A stretch of DNA of 64,000 bases from Nakamurella multipartita DSM 44233 (GCF_000024365.1 NC_013235.1:2542001-2606000), one strand, 5' to 3'; positions 35,485-45,186 are shown, counted from the stretch's first letter. Notes: generated by a model not told the origin, from the sequence alone. Program-made: numbers and translations.

Positions 35485-36740
35485 GCGATCCGGTCGCCGA
35501 TGCGGTGACGCGGCTGGCGCGAGAGGACAGCGGCCGGATGGTCGCGATTCTCGCGCGCCGGTTCGGCGACCTCGACGTCGCCGACGAATCGGTGCAGGAC
35601 GCCCTGATGGAGGCGGTGCAGGCCTGGCCGGGCACCGGCGTCCCGGACAATCCGGCCGGGTGGCTGCGCACGGTCGCCACCCGCAAGGCCATCGACCGGA
35701 TCCGCCGGGCCGGGTCGGCCTACCGCCGCACGTTGGCCGTTGCGCGGGACCTGCTGGCCGAGCCGGTGGACGGTCCGGACCCCGAGGAAGATCCGGGGGA
35801 AGAGCTCATGATCGACGACGACGCGATCCGGGATCAGCAGTTGCGGCTGATCCTGCTGTGCTGCCATCCGGCGCTGCACCCCGATGCGCAGGTGGCCCTG
35901 ACCCTGCGCCTGGTCGGAGGGCTGTCCACGGCCGAGATCGCGGCCGGCTTCCTGGCGCCGGAGGCGACGATCGCGCAACGGATCGTGCGGGCCAAGCGCA
36001 AGATCCGGGAGGCCCGGATCCCGCTGCGGCGGCCCGACGACCTGGCCGAACGGGTCGAGGTGGTGCTCGCCGTGCTCTACCTGGTCTTCAACGAGGGTTA
36101 CCTGTCCCGCCGGTCGGCCGGCGCCCGGGTCAACCTGATGGACGAGGCGATCCGGTTGACCGAGGTGCTGGCCGACCTGCTGCCGCAGGAGCCGGAAATC
36201 GCCGGCCTGCTGGCCCTGGAACTGTTCCAACGTTCGCGCACCGGTGCCCGCTTCGATGCGGCCGGCGACCTGGTGCTGCTGGAGGATCAGGATCGCTCGT
36301 CCTGGGACCTGGCGATGATCAACCGGGCCAACCGGGTGCTCGGCCCGGCGCTGGGCCGGATGCGGCCCGGGGTGTACCAGGTCCAGGCCCTCATCGCGGC
36401 CCAGCACGCGAACGCGCGGACCGCCGCCGACACCGACTGGCCTGCGATCGCGACGCTCTACGGGCAGCTGCTGGCCATGACCGGCTCGCCGGTGGTCGCC
36501 CTGAACCATGCGGTCGCGGTCGGACTGGCCGACGGGCCGGATGCGGGGTTGGCCCGGCTGGATCAGCTCACCGGTCTGGACGGCTATCACCTGTTGCCGG
36601 CCGCGCGGGCCGAGATGCTGGTGCGCGCCGGGCGTCCGGCCGAGGCGGTGGCGCAGTTCGACGCGGCCCTGCGGCTGGTCGGCGGCCAGACCGAGCGGCG
36701 TCATCTGCAGCGCCGGCGGGATTGCCTGCGGAGCGGCTGA
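35481..36740 (+). CDS. ECF sigma factor, ECF42-like, with C-terminal TPR-like extension
   Basis: A 419-residue sigma factor. Region 2 is at residues 10-80 (VQDALMEAVQAWPGTGVPDNPAGWLRT), region 4 at about 135-190 (LRLVGGLSTAEIAAGFLAPEATIAQRIVRAKRKIR), and a roughly 220-residue helical C-terminal domain follows (VYQVQALIAAQHANARTAADTDW), typical of ECF42. That extension is needed for activity in the studied cases and replaces an anti-sigma factor. GTG 35481 overlaps the YCII stop. Confidence 0.93.
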   Translation: MSDPVADAVTRLAREDSGRMVAILARRFGDLDVADESVQDALMEAVQAWPGTGVPDNPAGWLRTVATRKAIDRIRRAGSAYRRTLAVARDLLAEPVDGPDPEEDPGEELMIDDDAIRDQQLRLILLCCHPALHPDAQVALTLRLVGGLSTAEIAAGFLAPEATIAQRIVRAKRKIREARIPLRRPDDLAERVEVVLAVLYLVFNEGYLSRRSAGARVNLMDEAIRLTEVLADLLPQEPEIAGLLALELFQRSRTGARFDAAGDLVLLEDQDRSSWDLAMINRANRVLGPALGRMRPGVYQVQALIAAQHANARTAADTDWPAIATLYGQLLAMTGSPVVALNHAVAVGLADGPDAGLARLDQLTGLDGYHLLPAARAEMLVRAGRPAEAVAQFDAALRLVGGQTERRHLQRRRDCLRSG

Positions 36741-36790
36741 CCGGGCGGCGGGGTCGACCGCGCACCGGCGGCGACCCACCGGCGACCCGG

Positions 36791-36829
36791 CGGACAACCC
36801 CAGGGGGACGGCTTGTCCGCACCGGACAA
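36791..36829 (+). promoter_or_regulatory. candidate operator before the forward BMC-H gene
   Basis: Three CGGACAA half-sites: 36791-36797, its complement TTGTCCG at 36813-36819, and 36823-36829. The last two form a tight palindrome (3-base centre), and the first two form GGACA-N17-TGTCC, the same spacing as at 45619-45645 before the divergent BMC operon. It lies 54-92 bases before ATG 36883. Confidence 0.6.
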
Positions 36830-36882
36830 CACCACGGCCGCCGGGCGGGGATACCGTCGGCCCTCGTCCAACGGGAGGCACC

Positions 36883-37188
<306 letters not shown>

Positions 37189-37212
37189 AGGTCGGGGTTT
37201 CGGTCGGTTCGC

Positions 37213-39330
37213 TCAGTCCCCGATCGCGTCCGAGGTCTGGTTGACCTGCAGCAGCCGCAACGCGAAATCGGCCCGCATCCGGTCCTCGTGCCGGCTCAGG
37301 TCCAACCCGGTGAGCTGCCGGATCCGTTCCAACCGGTACCGAAGCGTCTTGTGGTGGACGAACAGTCGCTCGGCGGCCACCCGTTGGGAACAATCGGCGT
37401 CGAAGAACGCGCGCAGGGTGCGGATCAGCGCGCCGTCGTTGTCCCGGTCGTAGGCGATCAGCGGGCCGGTGACCTCCTCGATGAAGGTCTGCAGGTCGGG
37501 GTCGTTGCCCGAGCCGAGCAGCAACCGGACGATGCCCAGCTCCTCGTACAGCAGCGCGTTGCGGCCGCCGAGCCGGCGGGCCGCGGCCAGGGCGGTCTCC
37601 GCCTCGCTCAGCGCGTTCGGCAGCTCCATCGGGTTGGCCCGCTCCCGGCTGACCCCCCAGGTCAGCCGCAGGCCCGGCCACTCGGCGTGGATGGCGGCGC
37701 AGGTCGCGGCGGCCAGGTCCTTGACCGACGCCCGGTCCAGATCGGCGGCGACGGCGACCAGCAGGTCCCCGCGCATGCCGGTCAACGGCAGCCGCCGGGC
37801 CTCGTCGACGCCGCGCACCGCGCGGAGCACCCCGCGGCGGACCTTGTCCGTGTGCGAGGTGTCCCAGCCCTGCTCGGCCGCGAGCTCCTCGACGTTCTCG
37901 ATCTGGCCGTGCAGGACCCGCAGCGACCCGAGCAGGCTGATGCCCAGCTGCTGGGCCCGGGACCGCGCCGCGACCCGATGCTGCACCGGGCCCTGCAGCA
38001 GGTCCCACAACACCTGGTCGACGGCCTGGGCCCGGGCCCGGCTGGCCGCTCGTTCCCGCAGCAGGGCCAGCGAGCAGGCCATCGCCACCTGCCCGGCCAC
38101 CGCGTCCATCAACTCGGCCGACGCCTCGCCCTGGATCAGCACCACCTGGCCGACCTGGTCCCCGTCGGCGTAGACCGGCCGAACCCAGCGGCCCGGGGTT
38201 GCCGGGCGGGCGCGCACCGGCAGCCGGGCCGGCAACGACGCCGGTGTCGAGCCTGGGGTATGGGTGGCGATCATCGCCCCGTCCGGTCCGAAAACACCGA
38301 CCTCGCAGCCGAGTTCGATGGCCACCGCGTGCACGACGGCCGGCAGGCCACCGCCCTCGATCACGGTGGTGAGCAGTTTCTGCTGCAGCCGGGAGGAGCC
38401 GTTGAGCATGGCTACCTGCTGCTGCAGCTCGTCCCGGGCCCGCTCGGCCTCGACGGTCGAGGCGGCCTGCTCGTCGTGCAGCCGGGCGTTGTCGATGGCC
38501 ACGGTGGCGATGTCGGCCAGCACCACCATCCGGTGTTCGTCGTGCTCGGTGAACGTCGAGGGTCGGCGCCGCCACACCTCCAACACCCCGATCAGCTCGC
38601 CGTGCAGGCGTAGCGGGACGGCCAGCGCGGACCGGGTCTCCTCCTGCTCGGCCAGCGACATGAAGTCCGGGCTGATTGTCCGGTCCTCCAGATAGGTGTC
38701 GACCTTGGCCGGGCGACCGATGTCGAAGACCAGCCCGGCCAGGCCCTGGCCGCGGCGCATCCGTAGCCGCGCGGTCTGCGCGACCCGGTTGCCGACACAG
38801 GCTCGCATGCAGACCCGCTCGCCCTCCCGGAGCATGACGCCGCAGATGTCGGCGTCCAGCAGCCGCAGGGTGCGCTCGGCGATCGAGGTGAGGACCTGGT
38901 CGACGTCGCGTACCGAGAGCAACTGCTGCACGACCTCGCGGACGGCGACGCTCTCCGGTTCGACCGCCGGCGCCCCGTCCAGCCGCCGGATCATCGACAG
39001 CCACACGCAGGCCTGGGTCAGGAGCGGGCGCCAGCGCTCGGCGTCGTCCGCGGCCGGACCCCAGCCCAGGGCGACCGAGCCGTCGGGCGCGGCCACCTGC
39101 CCGGCCACCCGGGTCGGGTCACCGGCCAGCACGCCGGACCGCTCATCCAGGACGGTCACCGGGGCCCCCACCAGGGCGCTCGCCCGTGCGGCCAGATCCG
39201 TTGCCGCACCGGTGGAGTCGGCGGGCTGGGTCTGCAGCAGGGCGATCACGGCGGCCAGCTCGTCGACCGGGCCGGCGTCCCCGGGCAGCGGGATGGCCGG
39301 CAGCGCGGTCAGCGGTTGGGCCGAGGCCAT
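37213..39330 (-). CDS. PucR-family transcriptional regulator with GAF domain
   Basis: A 705-residue regulator. A GAF domain occupies about residues 140-300 (ADICGVMLREGERVCMRACVG, GQGLAGLVFDIGRPAKVDTYLED), followed by a coiled-coil stretch (EAERARDELQQQVAMLNGSSR), a middle PucR-type domain, and a C-terminal helix-turn-helix (SQRVAAERLFVHHKTLRYRLERIRQLTG). It probably senses the pathway substrate. It is the last gene of the BMC operon, 20 bases after the alcohol dehydrogenase stop, so it controls its own operon. ATG 39330 is preferred over 39354 because GGAGG sits nine bases upstream. Confidence 0.9.
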   Translation of the reverse strand: MASAQPLTALPAIPLPGDAGPVDELAAVIALLQTQPADSTGAATDLAARASALVGAPVTVLDERSGVLAGDPTRVAGQVAAPDGSVALGWGPAADDAERWRPLLTQACVWLSMIRRLDGAPAVEPESVAVREVVQQLLSVRDVDQVLTSIAERTLRLLDADICGVMLREGERVCMRACVGNRVAQTARLRMRRGQGLAGLVFDIGRPAKVDTYLEDRTISPDFMSLAEQEETRSALAVPLRLHGELIGVLEVWRRRPSTFTEHDEHRMVVLADIATVAIDNARLHDEQAASTVEAERARDELQQQVAMLNGSSRLQQKLLTTVIEGGGLPAVVHAVAIELGCEVGVFGPDGAMIATHTPGSTPASLPARLPVRARPATPGRWVRPVYADGDQVGQVVLIQGEASAELMDAVAGQVAMACSLALLRERAASRARAQAVDQVLWDLLQGPVQHRVAARSRAQQLGISLLGSLRVLHGQIENVEELAAEQGWDTSHTDKVRRGVLRAVRGVDEARRLPLTGMRGDLLVAVAADLDRASVKDLAAATCAAIHAEWPGLRLTWGVSRERANPMELPNALSEAETALAAARRLGGRNALLYEELGIVRLLLGSGNDPDLQTFIEEVTGPLIAYDRDNDGALIRTLRAFFDADCSQRVAAERLFVHHKTLRYRLERIRQLTGLDLSRHEDRMRADFALRLLQVNQTSDAIGD

Positions 39331-39350
39331 CGGTCGCACCTCCGTGGGCG

Positions 39351-40385
39351 TCACACCGCGATGAGTGTCTTGAGCGTACGTCGATCCGCCATCCGGCGGT
39401 ACGCCTCGGGCACGTCGTCGAGACCGACCGTGTCCGAGACCAGCACCGTGGGGTCAATCGCGCCCGAACGGACCAGGTCCACCAGGGCGTCGCCGTCACG
39501 CATCGCATCGCCGATCACGAAGCGCAGGGTCAGCTCGTCGGCGAAGGCCCGGGCCACCGGCAGCGACCAGGCCAGGTCCCGGTGCACGCCGACCGAGATC
39601 ACCGAACCGCGGCGCCGGACCAGCGCGCAGGCGGTGTCCAGGGCCCGCGGCCCGCCGACCGCGTCGATGACCGCATCGGCGCCCCGCCCGTCGGTGACCC
39701 GGTCGATCAGGGTCCGGGCCAGTTCCGGTTCGGCGACCACCGCGCCCTGCGCGGCGGCCAGTTCCCGCCGATCGGCCACCGGTTCGACCACCACGACGAC
39801 GCCCGCTCCGCATGCCTGGGCGGCCAGGCTGATCAACTGGCCGACCGGGCCGCCGCCCAGGACCGCGACGGTGCCCCCCGCGCGCAGCTGCGCCCGGCTC
39901 ACCGCGGCGTAGCCGGTAGCCAACGTGTCGCCCAGGAACACGGCCGCGTCCAGGCTCAGCCCGGCCGGCACCGCACGCAGCGCGGTGTCGGCGAACGGGA
40001 CCCGTAGCAACTGCGCCTGCGCGCCCGGCAGGGCCGGGCCGAAGGCGGTGCCGGTGCCGAAGAACCGTCGTTGCGGGCACTCCCAGTGGTCGCCGGCCCG
40101 GCACCACCAGCAGTGCCCGCAGGCGGTGAAATCCGAGCCGTACACGATGGTCCCGGGCTGATGGGTCTGCACGGCCGGGCCGACCTCGATCACCTCGCCG
40201 GCGAACTCGTGCCCGAGCACGGTCCCGACCGGCAGCCCGTCGGGGTGGGCGACGGCGTGCAGGTCGGTGCCGCAGACGGCCGCCCGGCGGACCCGGACCA
40301 GCGCGTCCTGCGGCTGCGAGATCGTCGGCGTGGGCACCGAATCGACCCGCACCTGGCCGTCCCCGGCGAACACCACCGCCTTCAC
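39351..40385 (-). CDS. zinc-dependent alcohol dehydrogenase (MDR family)
   Basis: A 344-residue medium-chain dehydrogenase. Catalytic zinc ligands lie in AAVCGTDLHA and LGHEFAGEV; the structural zinc Cys set is CGHCWWCRAGDHWEC near residues 89-103; the NAD fold has VAVLGGGPVGQLISLAAQ near 170. It would interconvert an alcohol and aldehyde or ketone, recycling NADH made by the BMC aldehyde dehydrogenase. Its start overlaps the MDH-like stop (ATGA). No N-terminal targeting helix is evident. The exact substrate is unknown. Confidence 0.9.
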   Translation of the reverse strand: MKAVVFAGDGQVRVDSVPTPTISQPQDALVRVRRAAVCGTDLHAVAHPDGLPVGTVLGHEFAGEVIEVGPAVQTHQPGTIVYGSDFTACGHCWWCRAGDHWECPQRRFFGTGTAFGPALPGAQAQLLRVPFADTALRAVPAGLSLDAAVFLGDTLATGYAAVSRAQLRAGGTVAVLGGGPVGQLISLAAQACGAGVVVVVEPVADRRELAAAQGAVVAEPELARTLIDRVTDGRGADAVIDAVGGPRALDTACALVRRRGSVISVGVHRDLAWSLPVARAFADELTLRFVIGDAMRDGDALVDLVRSGAIDPTVLVSDTVGLDDVPEAYRRMADRRTLKTLIAV

Positions 40386-41767
40386 GAGGCCGTCCCGATC
40401 GATCCTGTCCCGAGCAGGGTGGGCAGCCCGGCCAGCCGTTCCCGGATCCGCTCGGCCGCCCGCCGCAGCGCAGTGAGCTCGGCCGGCGGCAACGGCAGTT
40501 CGACGATGCCGGCGACCCCGTCCCGCCCCAGCCGGGCGGGCAGCCCCACGTACACGTCGCGGATGCCGTAGCTGCCGTCGGCCAGCACGGCGGCCGGCAT
40601 CACCTCACCGGTGTCCCGGGCCATCGCCAGCACCATCCGGGCCGCCGACGTGCCCGGGGCCAGGAAGGCGCTGCCGGTGCGCAGCAGCCCGACCACCTCG
40701 GCGCCCGACCCGCGAGTGCGGGTGACCACCGCGTCGATCTCCGGGCCGGCCAGGGGGCGGCCGTCCAGACTGGCCTGGGACAGCGGCACGACCATCTCCT
40801 CACCATGGCTGCCCAGGGCCCAGGCGCTGACCCGGTCGGGGCGGGCGGTGGCCGACACCGTCGGCGCGGCCAGGGCCTGGAACCGCGCGGTGTCCAGCAC
40901 GCCGGCCATCCCGATGACCCGGCGGGCCGGGAAGCCCGAGGTAGCCCACGCATGCTGGGTCATCTCGTCCAACGGGTTGGTGACGACGAGCAGGACCGCG
41001 TGCGGTGAGGTCGCCGCGACGCGCCGGGACAACTCGCCGACGATCGCGGCGTTGGTGCTGATCAGGTCGGCCCGGTTCATGCCCGGTTGGCGGGCCCGGC
41101 CGGCGGTGATGACCACGTAGTCGGCCGGTCCGGCGGCCTCGACGCTGCCCACCCCGCGAATCCGGGTGGCGAACCCGGACAGGGCGGCCGTGTGGGTCAG
41201 ATCCAGCGCCACCCCGGCCGCGCGGCCCTCGTCGACGTCGACCAGCACCAGTTCGGTAAACAGGTCGGCGTCGGCCAGCCGCAGCGCGGTGATCATGCCG
41301 ACGTGACCGGCGCCGATCACCACCACCCGGCCGGTCCGGCCGGTCGGTTCCCGGGGCCCGGTCACCGGCGCGCCACGCCGGTACAGCGCCCCGGACGGCG
41401 GACCGACGAACGGCGCCACCGGGCCCAGCAGCGGGCCAAGCACCGGGAGCAGGGCCCGGCCGGGCCCCGGGTCGGGGGCCGGCAGACGCAGCGGGTCCGA
41501 TCCGATCACCGTGGCCCGCGGGGCCGCCCGCGCCGGGACCAGCGCCGGCTTCACGGCTGGGCTCGGGGCCGGCCGGCCGGCGGCCTGGCCCGCCCACCGG
41601 GTCGGCGCCGGGGTGGGTCCGGAACCGCCGGTGTCCGTGACGATCTCGACCTTCAGGTCGCGGGCCCGTTCCCGGGCCAGGGGAGTGAGCAGGTCGGCCG
41701 GATCGACCCGCAGCGGCCGCCCGTCCCGGGCCGCGCGCTCGACCGCGTCGGCCCCGATGACCGTCAT
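40382..41767 (-). CDS. malate/lactate dehydrogenase-like protein with N-terminal extension, BMC-associated
   Basis: A 461-residue protein in a shell operon. Residues 1-50 form a small region (DAVERAARDGRPLRVDPADLL then LTPLARERARDLKVEIV) like segments seen in BMC-linked proteins; 50-140 is a Pro/Ala linker; from about 145 is the LDH/MDH fold: VVVIGAGHVGMITALRLADA, ITAGRARQPGMNRADLI (MDH-type Arg residues), VVTNPLDEMTQHAW and the catalytic ALGSHGEEMVVP. It may regenerate NAD inside the compartment. The short N-terminal helix could be a targeting or docking segment (inference). Its start overlaps the BMC-T stop. Confidence 0.85.
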   Translation of the reverse strand: MTVIGADAVERAARDGRPLRVDPADLLTPLARERARDLKVEIVTDTGGSGPTPAPTRWAGQAAGRPAPSPAVKPALVPARAAPRATVIGSDPLRLPAPDPGPGRALLPVLGPLLGPVAPFVGPPSGALYRRGAPVTGPREPTGRTGRVVVIGAGHVGMITALRLADADLFTELVLVDVDEGRAAGVALDLTHTAALSGFATRIRGVGSVEAAGPADYVVITAGRARQPGMNRADLISTNAAIVGELSRRVAATSPHAVLLVVTNPLDEMTQHAWATSGFPARRVIGMAGVLDTARFQALAAPTVSATARPDRVSAWALGSHGEEMVVPLSQASLDGRPLAGPEIDAVVTRTRGSGAEVVGLLRTGSAFLAPGTSAARMVLAMARDTGEVMPAAVLADGSYGIRDVYVGLPARLGRDGVAGIVELPLPPAELTALRRAAERIRERLAGLPTLLGTGSIGTAS

Positions 41768-42393
41768 CGGGGGTGCTCCCGGCCGGGCAGGTCCTCCAGG
41801 GCGGCGACGGCCGCGTCCCGGGCGGTCTGCACCTCGCTCTCGGTGCCGGACAGGAACATCCGGCCGAACCGGCCCACCGCCCGCAGCTCGATCACGGTGA
41901 TGTTGGCGGCCTTCTCGGCCTCGTTGGCGGCGATGGCAATGTAGGCGGCGGGCGCGACCTCCATCACGAACAGGCTCTGGCCGGGCATCATCATCGAGCC
42001 CTTGCGCCACTTGTTGAGCAGCTGCGCCTGGTAAGGGTGCACGTTGGTGATGAACTGGGTGGAGGCGATCACCGGCTTGAGCCGGTCCAGCTCGGTCAGG
42101 CCCAGCTCGTCCAACACGGCTTGACCGGAGGCCAATACCTCGGCCTGCTGCTCGGAATGGATTTCCAGCAGACCGAACTCGCGCTCGATGATCTGCAGGG
42201 CCGGCCGGACACCGGCGGCCTTGAGGGCGACGTCGGCGGCGCGGAACACCTCGTTGCCGGGCGCCATCTCGATGTACAACTCGGCCATCCCGGCCAGCGG
42301 GACGTCCCCGGGGCTGGTGGCCGCGATGTGCGCCGCGCATTGCGGCTGCATCCGGTCGACGAAGGCGTAGGTGCGCAGGGTGGGTCCGCTCAT
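41764..42393 (-). CDS. BMC-T (tandem BMC domain) shell protein
   Basis: A 209-residue shell protein with two BMC-type domains, forming pseudohexameric trimers, often with a gated central pore. The first half contains VPLAGMAELYIEMAPGNEVFRAADVALKAAG and the second AAYIAIAANEAEKAANITVIELRAVGRFGRMFLSG. It opens with YAFVDRMQPQCAAHIAATSPG. The start overlaps the EutJ-like stop (ATGA) and its stop overlaps the next gene, so translation is tightly coupled. Confidence 0.92.
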   Translation of the reverse strand: MSGPTLRTYAFVDRMQPQCAAHIAATSPGDVPLAGMAELYIEMAPGNEVFRAADVALKAAGVRPALQIIEREFGLLEIHSEQQAEVLASGQAVLDELGLTELDRLKPVIASTQFITNVHPYQAQLLNKWRKGSMMMPGQSLFVMEVAPAAYIAIAANEAEKAANITVIELRAVGRFGRMFLSGTESEVQTARDAAVAALEDLPGREHPR

Positions 42394-43259
42394 GTCCGGG
42401 TCCGTCCAGGGGGCGCCGATCGGGCGATGCCGACCGGGGTGATGAGCAGGGCGTGGGGGTAGGTCACGACGGTGCGCTGCAGGTAGCGGGCCAGCACGTC
42501 GCCGGCGCCGGGGAGCATCAGCGCCCCGCCGGCCAGGTGCAGGGGTAGGTCGGCCGCATCCGGGGTCAGCGCCCGGATGTTCTCGGCGATCCGCTGCAGG
42601 CCGGGGATCAGGATGGCGAAGGCGTCGGCGGGGTGGTCCCGCTTGCGGCTCTCGGCCTGGGCCACGTCGATGCCCAGTGCGCCGGCCAGGATCAGATCCA
42701 GGTGATGGCCGCCGCCCGGGCGATCGTCCAGCGCGACCAGCCGGCCGCCGCGGAACACCCCGACACCGGTCGATCCGCCGCCCACGTCGACCACCACGCC
42801 GTCCCCGATGCCCAGCGTCCGCTGGGCCGCGGTCACCTCGTCGACCAGCTCGACCTGCTCGAAACCGGCCGCCTCGCAGACGAATCGGCAGGCCCGGGCG
42901 TCGTCGACGGGGATGCCGGGCGGGTAGGCGGTGGCCGCGTCGGCCAGCTCCAGGCCCAGTGCCGCCTCGGCGGCCTGCTTGAGCCGGCCGATGGTCGCGG
43001 CCGCCCGGGCGAAGTCGACCACGACGCCGTCCCGCAGCGCGCCGGACGGTTCGGCGCCGACCCAGATCGGCTCCTCGCCGCGCAGGACCACCAGCACGCA
43101 GCTGGCCGTGCCCAGGTCGACCCCGATCCGCAGCGGTCCGGTCGGGTCGACATCAGGGCCCGGATCGAGGTCGGCCGTTCCGGTCTCGAGCAGCGCGGCG
43201 GCGGCGGCCAGCAACCCGTCCACCGCACTGTGGACGGGGTTCATGAGGGCGACCGCCAT
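42390..43259 (-). CDS. EutJ-like chaperone (actin/Hsp70 ATPase fold)
   Basis: A 289-residue ASKHA-fold ATPase resembling EutJ, found with microcompartments. Phosphate-1 motif is RIGVDLGTASCVLVVLRG near residue 44, connect/phosphate-2 is VVVDVGGGSTGVGVFRGG near 155, and the adenosine motif is LHLAGGALMLPGAGDVL near 245. It may assist cargo folding or reactivation. The start is two bases after the aldehyde dehydrogenase stop (TGACATG); ATG 43244 is an alternative start. Confidence 0.88.
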   Translation of the reverse strand: MAVALMNPVHSAVDGLLAAAAALLETGTADLDPGPDVDPTGPLRIGVDLGTASCVLVVLRGEEPIWVGAEPSGALRDGVVVDFARAAATIGRLKQAAEAALGLELADAATAYPPGIPVDDARACRFVCEAAGFEQVELVDEVTAAQRTLGIGDGVVVDVGGGSTGVGVFRGGRLVALDDRPGGGHHLDLILAGALGIDVAQAESRKRDHPADAFAILIPGLQRIAENIRALTPDAADLPLHLAGGALMLPGAGDVLARYLQRTVVTYPHALLITPVGIARSAPPGRTRT

Positions 43260-43260
43260 G

Positions 43261-44661
43261 TCACAGCTCCACCGGGTCGTAGACGGTGCGCCACGGCCGG
43301 ACCTCGTGCGCGATGCGCTTGATGTTGATCAGGTGCAGGGGGGTCACGTTGTCCGAGCAGATCGACCCGCTCCAGGTGCCCGTGCCCAGTTGGAACGACG
43401 GGTCGACCTCGGCCGAGAACCCCATGCCGCCGAACAGGGCCGGGGTGTTGATCAGGATCCGGCCGGCAGGCAGCGCGGCGAACGGCGCGATCTCCTCCGG
43501 GTCGGCCGCGTGCACCGCGGCGGTGTGGCCCTCCCCGCCCAGGGCCAGCACCTGCCGGCAGCGGTCCAGTCCGGCGGCGGCGTCGCTGACGCGGTAGACC
43601 GACAGCACCGGCCCGAGGATCTCCTTGGACAGCGGGACGTCGGCCGCGACCTGGTCCAGCCGGGCGGCCAGCACCCGGGTGCCGCGCGGCACCGAGAATC
43701 CGGACAGGCGCGCCAGGGTGCCGGCCGACTGGCCGACCGACGCCGGCCGCATGGCGCCCCGCTCGTCGAACAGGGTGCGGGCCAGCGCCTCCTGCTGCCC
43801 GGCGTCGAGCCAGTGCGCGCCGCGGGCGGCGAAGGCGGCCAGGAACGCGTCGGCCACGGCGTCGACCACCACCACCGACTGCTCGGCCACGCAGGCCGTG
43901 CCGTTGTCGAAAGACTTTGAGGTCAGGATCATCTCGGCCGCCTCGGCCGGGTCGGCGACGCTGGCGCCCACGTAGGCCGGCACGTTGCCGGCACCGACGG
44001 CGATGGTCGGTTTGCCGCTGGAGTAGGCGGCCCGCACCATGCCGGGCCCACCGGTGGCGAGCACCAGCGCGATCTCCGGGCGCCGCATCAACTCGGCGGT
44101 GACGGTCAGGGTGGGTTGTTCCAGGCAGGAGATCAACCCGTCCGGGGCGCCGGCGGCGACCGCCGCCTCGGCCATGATCTGCGCGGCCCGCAGGGTGCAG
44201 CCGGCCGCCCGGGGGTGCGGGGCCAGCACGATGGCGTTGCCGGACTTGACCGCGGCCAGGCACTTGAACAGGGCGGTGGAGGTCGGGTTGGTGACCGGGA
44301 TGATGCCGGCGATGACGCCCATCGGCGCCCCCACCGCGGTGACCCGGGCCGCCTCGTCCACCCAGAGCACGCCAACGGCCCGCCGCTGCAGCATCCACCG
44401 GGCGACGAACCCGGTGTTGTACCGGTTCTTGTAGATCTTGTGTTCGTAGAGGCCGTAACCGGTCTCGTCCACGGCCAGCCGGGCCAGTTCCTCGGCGGCC
44501 CGGGTGCCGGCCTCGGCCATCGCCCGCACGTAGCGATCGAGCTGGGCCTGGTCGGCGCCGGCGAGCAGATCGAAGGCGCGGCGCGCGGCGCGCGCCTTGG
44601 CCCGGACATCGACCAGGCCGGCCAGATCGGCGTCCAGGCCGTCCACCTGGGCAGTCATCAA
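43261..44661 (-). CDS. CoA-acylating aldehyde dehydrogenase, BMC-type
   Basis: A 466-residue aldehyde dehydrogenase of the PduP/EutE-like group, which converts an aldehyde, CoA and NAD to acyl-CoA and NADH. Catalytic Cys lies in KSFDNGTACVAEQ, NAD-binding text in GIIPVTNPTSTALFKCLAAVKSGNA, and the end FQLGTGTWSGSICSDNVTPLHLINIKRIA is typical. It is the core enzyme of the compartment, whose shell confines the aldehyde. Translation starts at 44661 or at the next codon (Met2). A triple 17-bp repeat lies just upstream. Confidence 0.93.
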   Translation of the reverse strand: MMTAQVDGLDADLAGLVDVRAKARAARRAFDLLAGADQAQLDRYVRAMAEAGTRAAEELARLAVDETGYGLYEHKIYKNRYNTGFVARWMLQRRAVGVLWVDEAARVTAVGAPMGVIAGIIPVTNPTSTALFKCLAAVKSGNAIVLAPHPRAAGCTLRAAQIMAEAAVAAGAPDGLISCLEQPTLTVTAELMRRPEIALVLATGGPGMVRAAYSSGKPTIAVGAGNVPAYVGASVADPAEAAEMILTSKSFDNGTACVAEQSVVVVDAVADAFLAAFAARGAHWLDAGQQEALARTLFDERGAMRPASVGQSAGTLARLSGFSVPRGTRVLAARLDQVAADVPLSKEILGPVLSVYRVSDAAAGLDRCRQVLALGGEGHTAAVHAADPEEIAPFAALPAGRILINTPALFGGMGFSAEVDPSFQLGTGTWSGSICSDNVTPLHLINIKRIAHEVRPWRTVYDPVEL

Positions 44662-44670
44662 CGCACCTCA

Positions 44671-44721
44671 CTGATTCGGACACGGCACTGATTCGGACAC
44701 GGCCCTGATTCGGACACGGCA
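44671..44721 (-). repeat. three exact-length 17-bp tandem repeats before the aldehyde dehydrogenase
   Basis: Unit CTGATTCGGACACGGCA repeats at 44671-44687, 44688-44704 (last base C) and 44705-44721. Each contains CGGACA, the half-site seen at the two promoter regions of the locus; a fourth CGGACA is at 44740-44745. It lies in the gap between BMC-H and the aldehyde dehydrogenase, so it may be an internal control element. Confidence 0.8.
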
Positions 44722-44810
44722 CCGTGCTGGGCCCGGCGTCGGACACACGGAAGGGGGTGGAGGCCGCACGCCCGGTACCCCGAGGGGTTGGGCGCCGGGC
44801 GTGCGGACGG

Positions 44811-45131
44811 TCAGCCCTTCGGCCGGGTGAGGATGGCCAGGATGCCTTCGGTCTCCTCGTGCGGCCGTGGGATCACGTGCACGGACACCACCTCGCCGGC
44901 CTTGCCGGCGGCCACCGCGCCGGCATCGGTCGCCGCCTTCACCGCACCGACGTCGCCGCGGACCATGACGGTGACCAGGCCGCCGCCGATCTCCCGGTGG
45001 CCGACGATCTGCACGTTGGCCGCCTTGACCATGGCGTCCGCCGCCTCGATCGCGCCGACCAGGCCTTTGGTCTCGATCAGGCCCAGCGCGCCGCGTGGCC
45101 CGAGGGTGCCGGGCGTGCCCGTGGTGGCCAT
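44811..45131 (-). CDS. BMC-H microcompartment shell protein
   Basis: A 106-residue single-BMC-domain shell protein. Core text is [58 protein letters not shown] and [18 protein letters not shown] 45131 has GGAGG at good spacing. It is the second gene of the shell operon, between BMC-P and the aldehyde dehydrogenase, and closely resembles the solitary BMC-H at 36883, which suggests duplication and possible mixed hexamers. Confidence 0.95.
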   Translation of the reverse strand: MATTGTPGTLGPRGALGLIETKGLVGAIEAADAMVKAANVQIVGHREIGGGLVTVMVRGDVGAVKAATDAGAVAAGKAGEVVSVHVIPRPHEETEGILAILTRPKG

Positions 45132-45186
45132 GGGGTCCTCCAAGTTGGTAGCGGGTGGTGGCCGACTGTTCTGGTCGGCCCGTGGA

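Noticed and set aside
44671-44721. CRISPR-like repeat array
   Set aside because: Units are directly adjacent with no spacers, and no cas genes are present.
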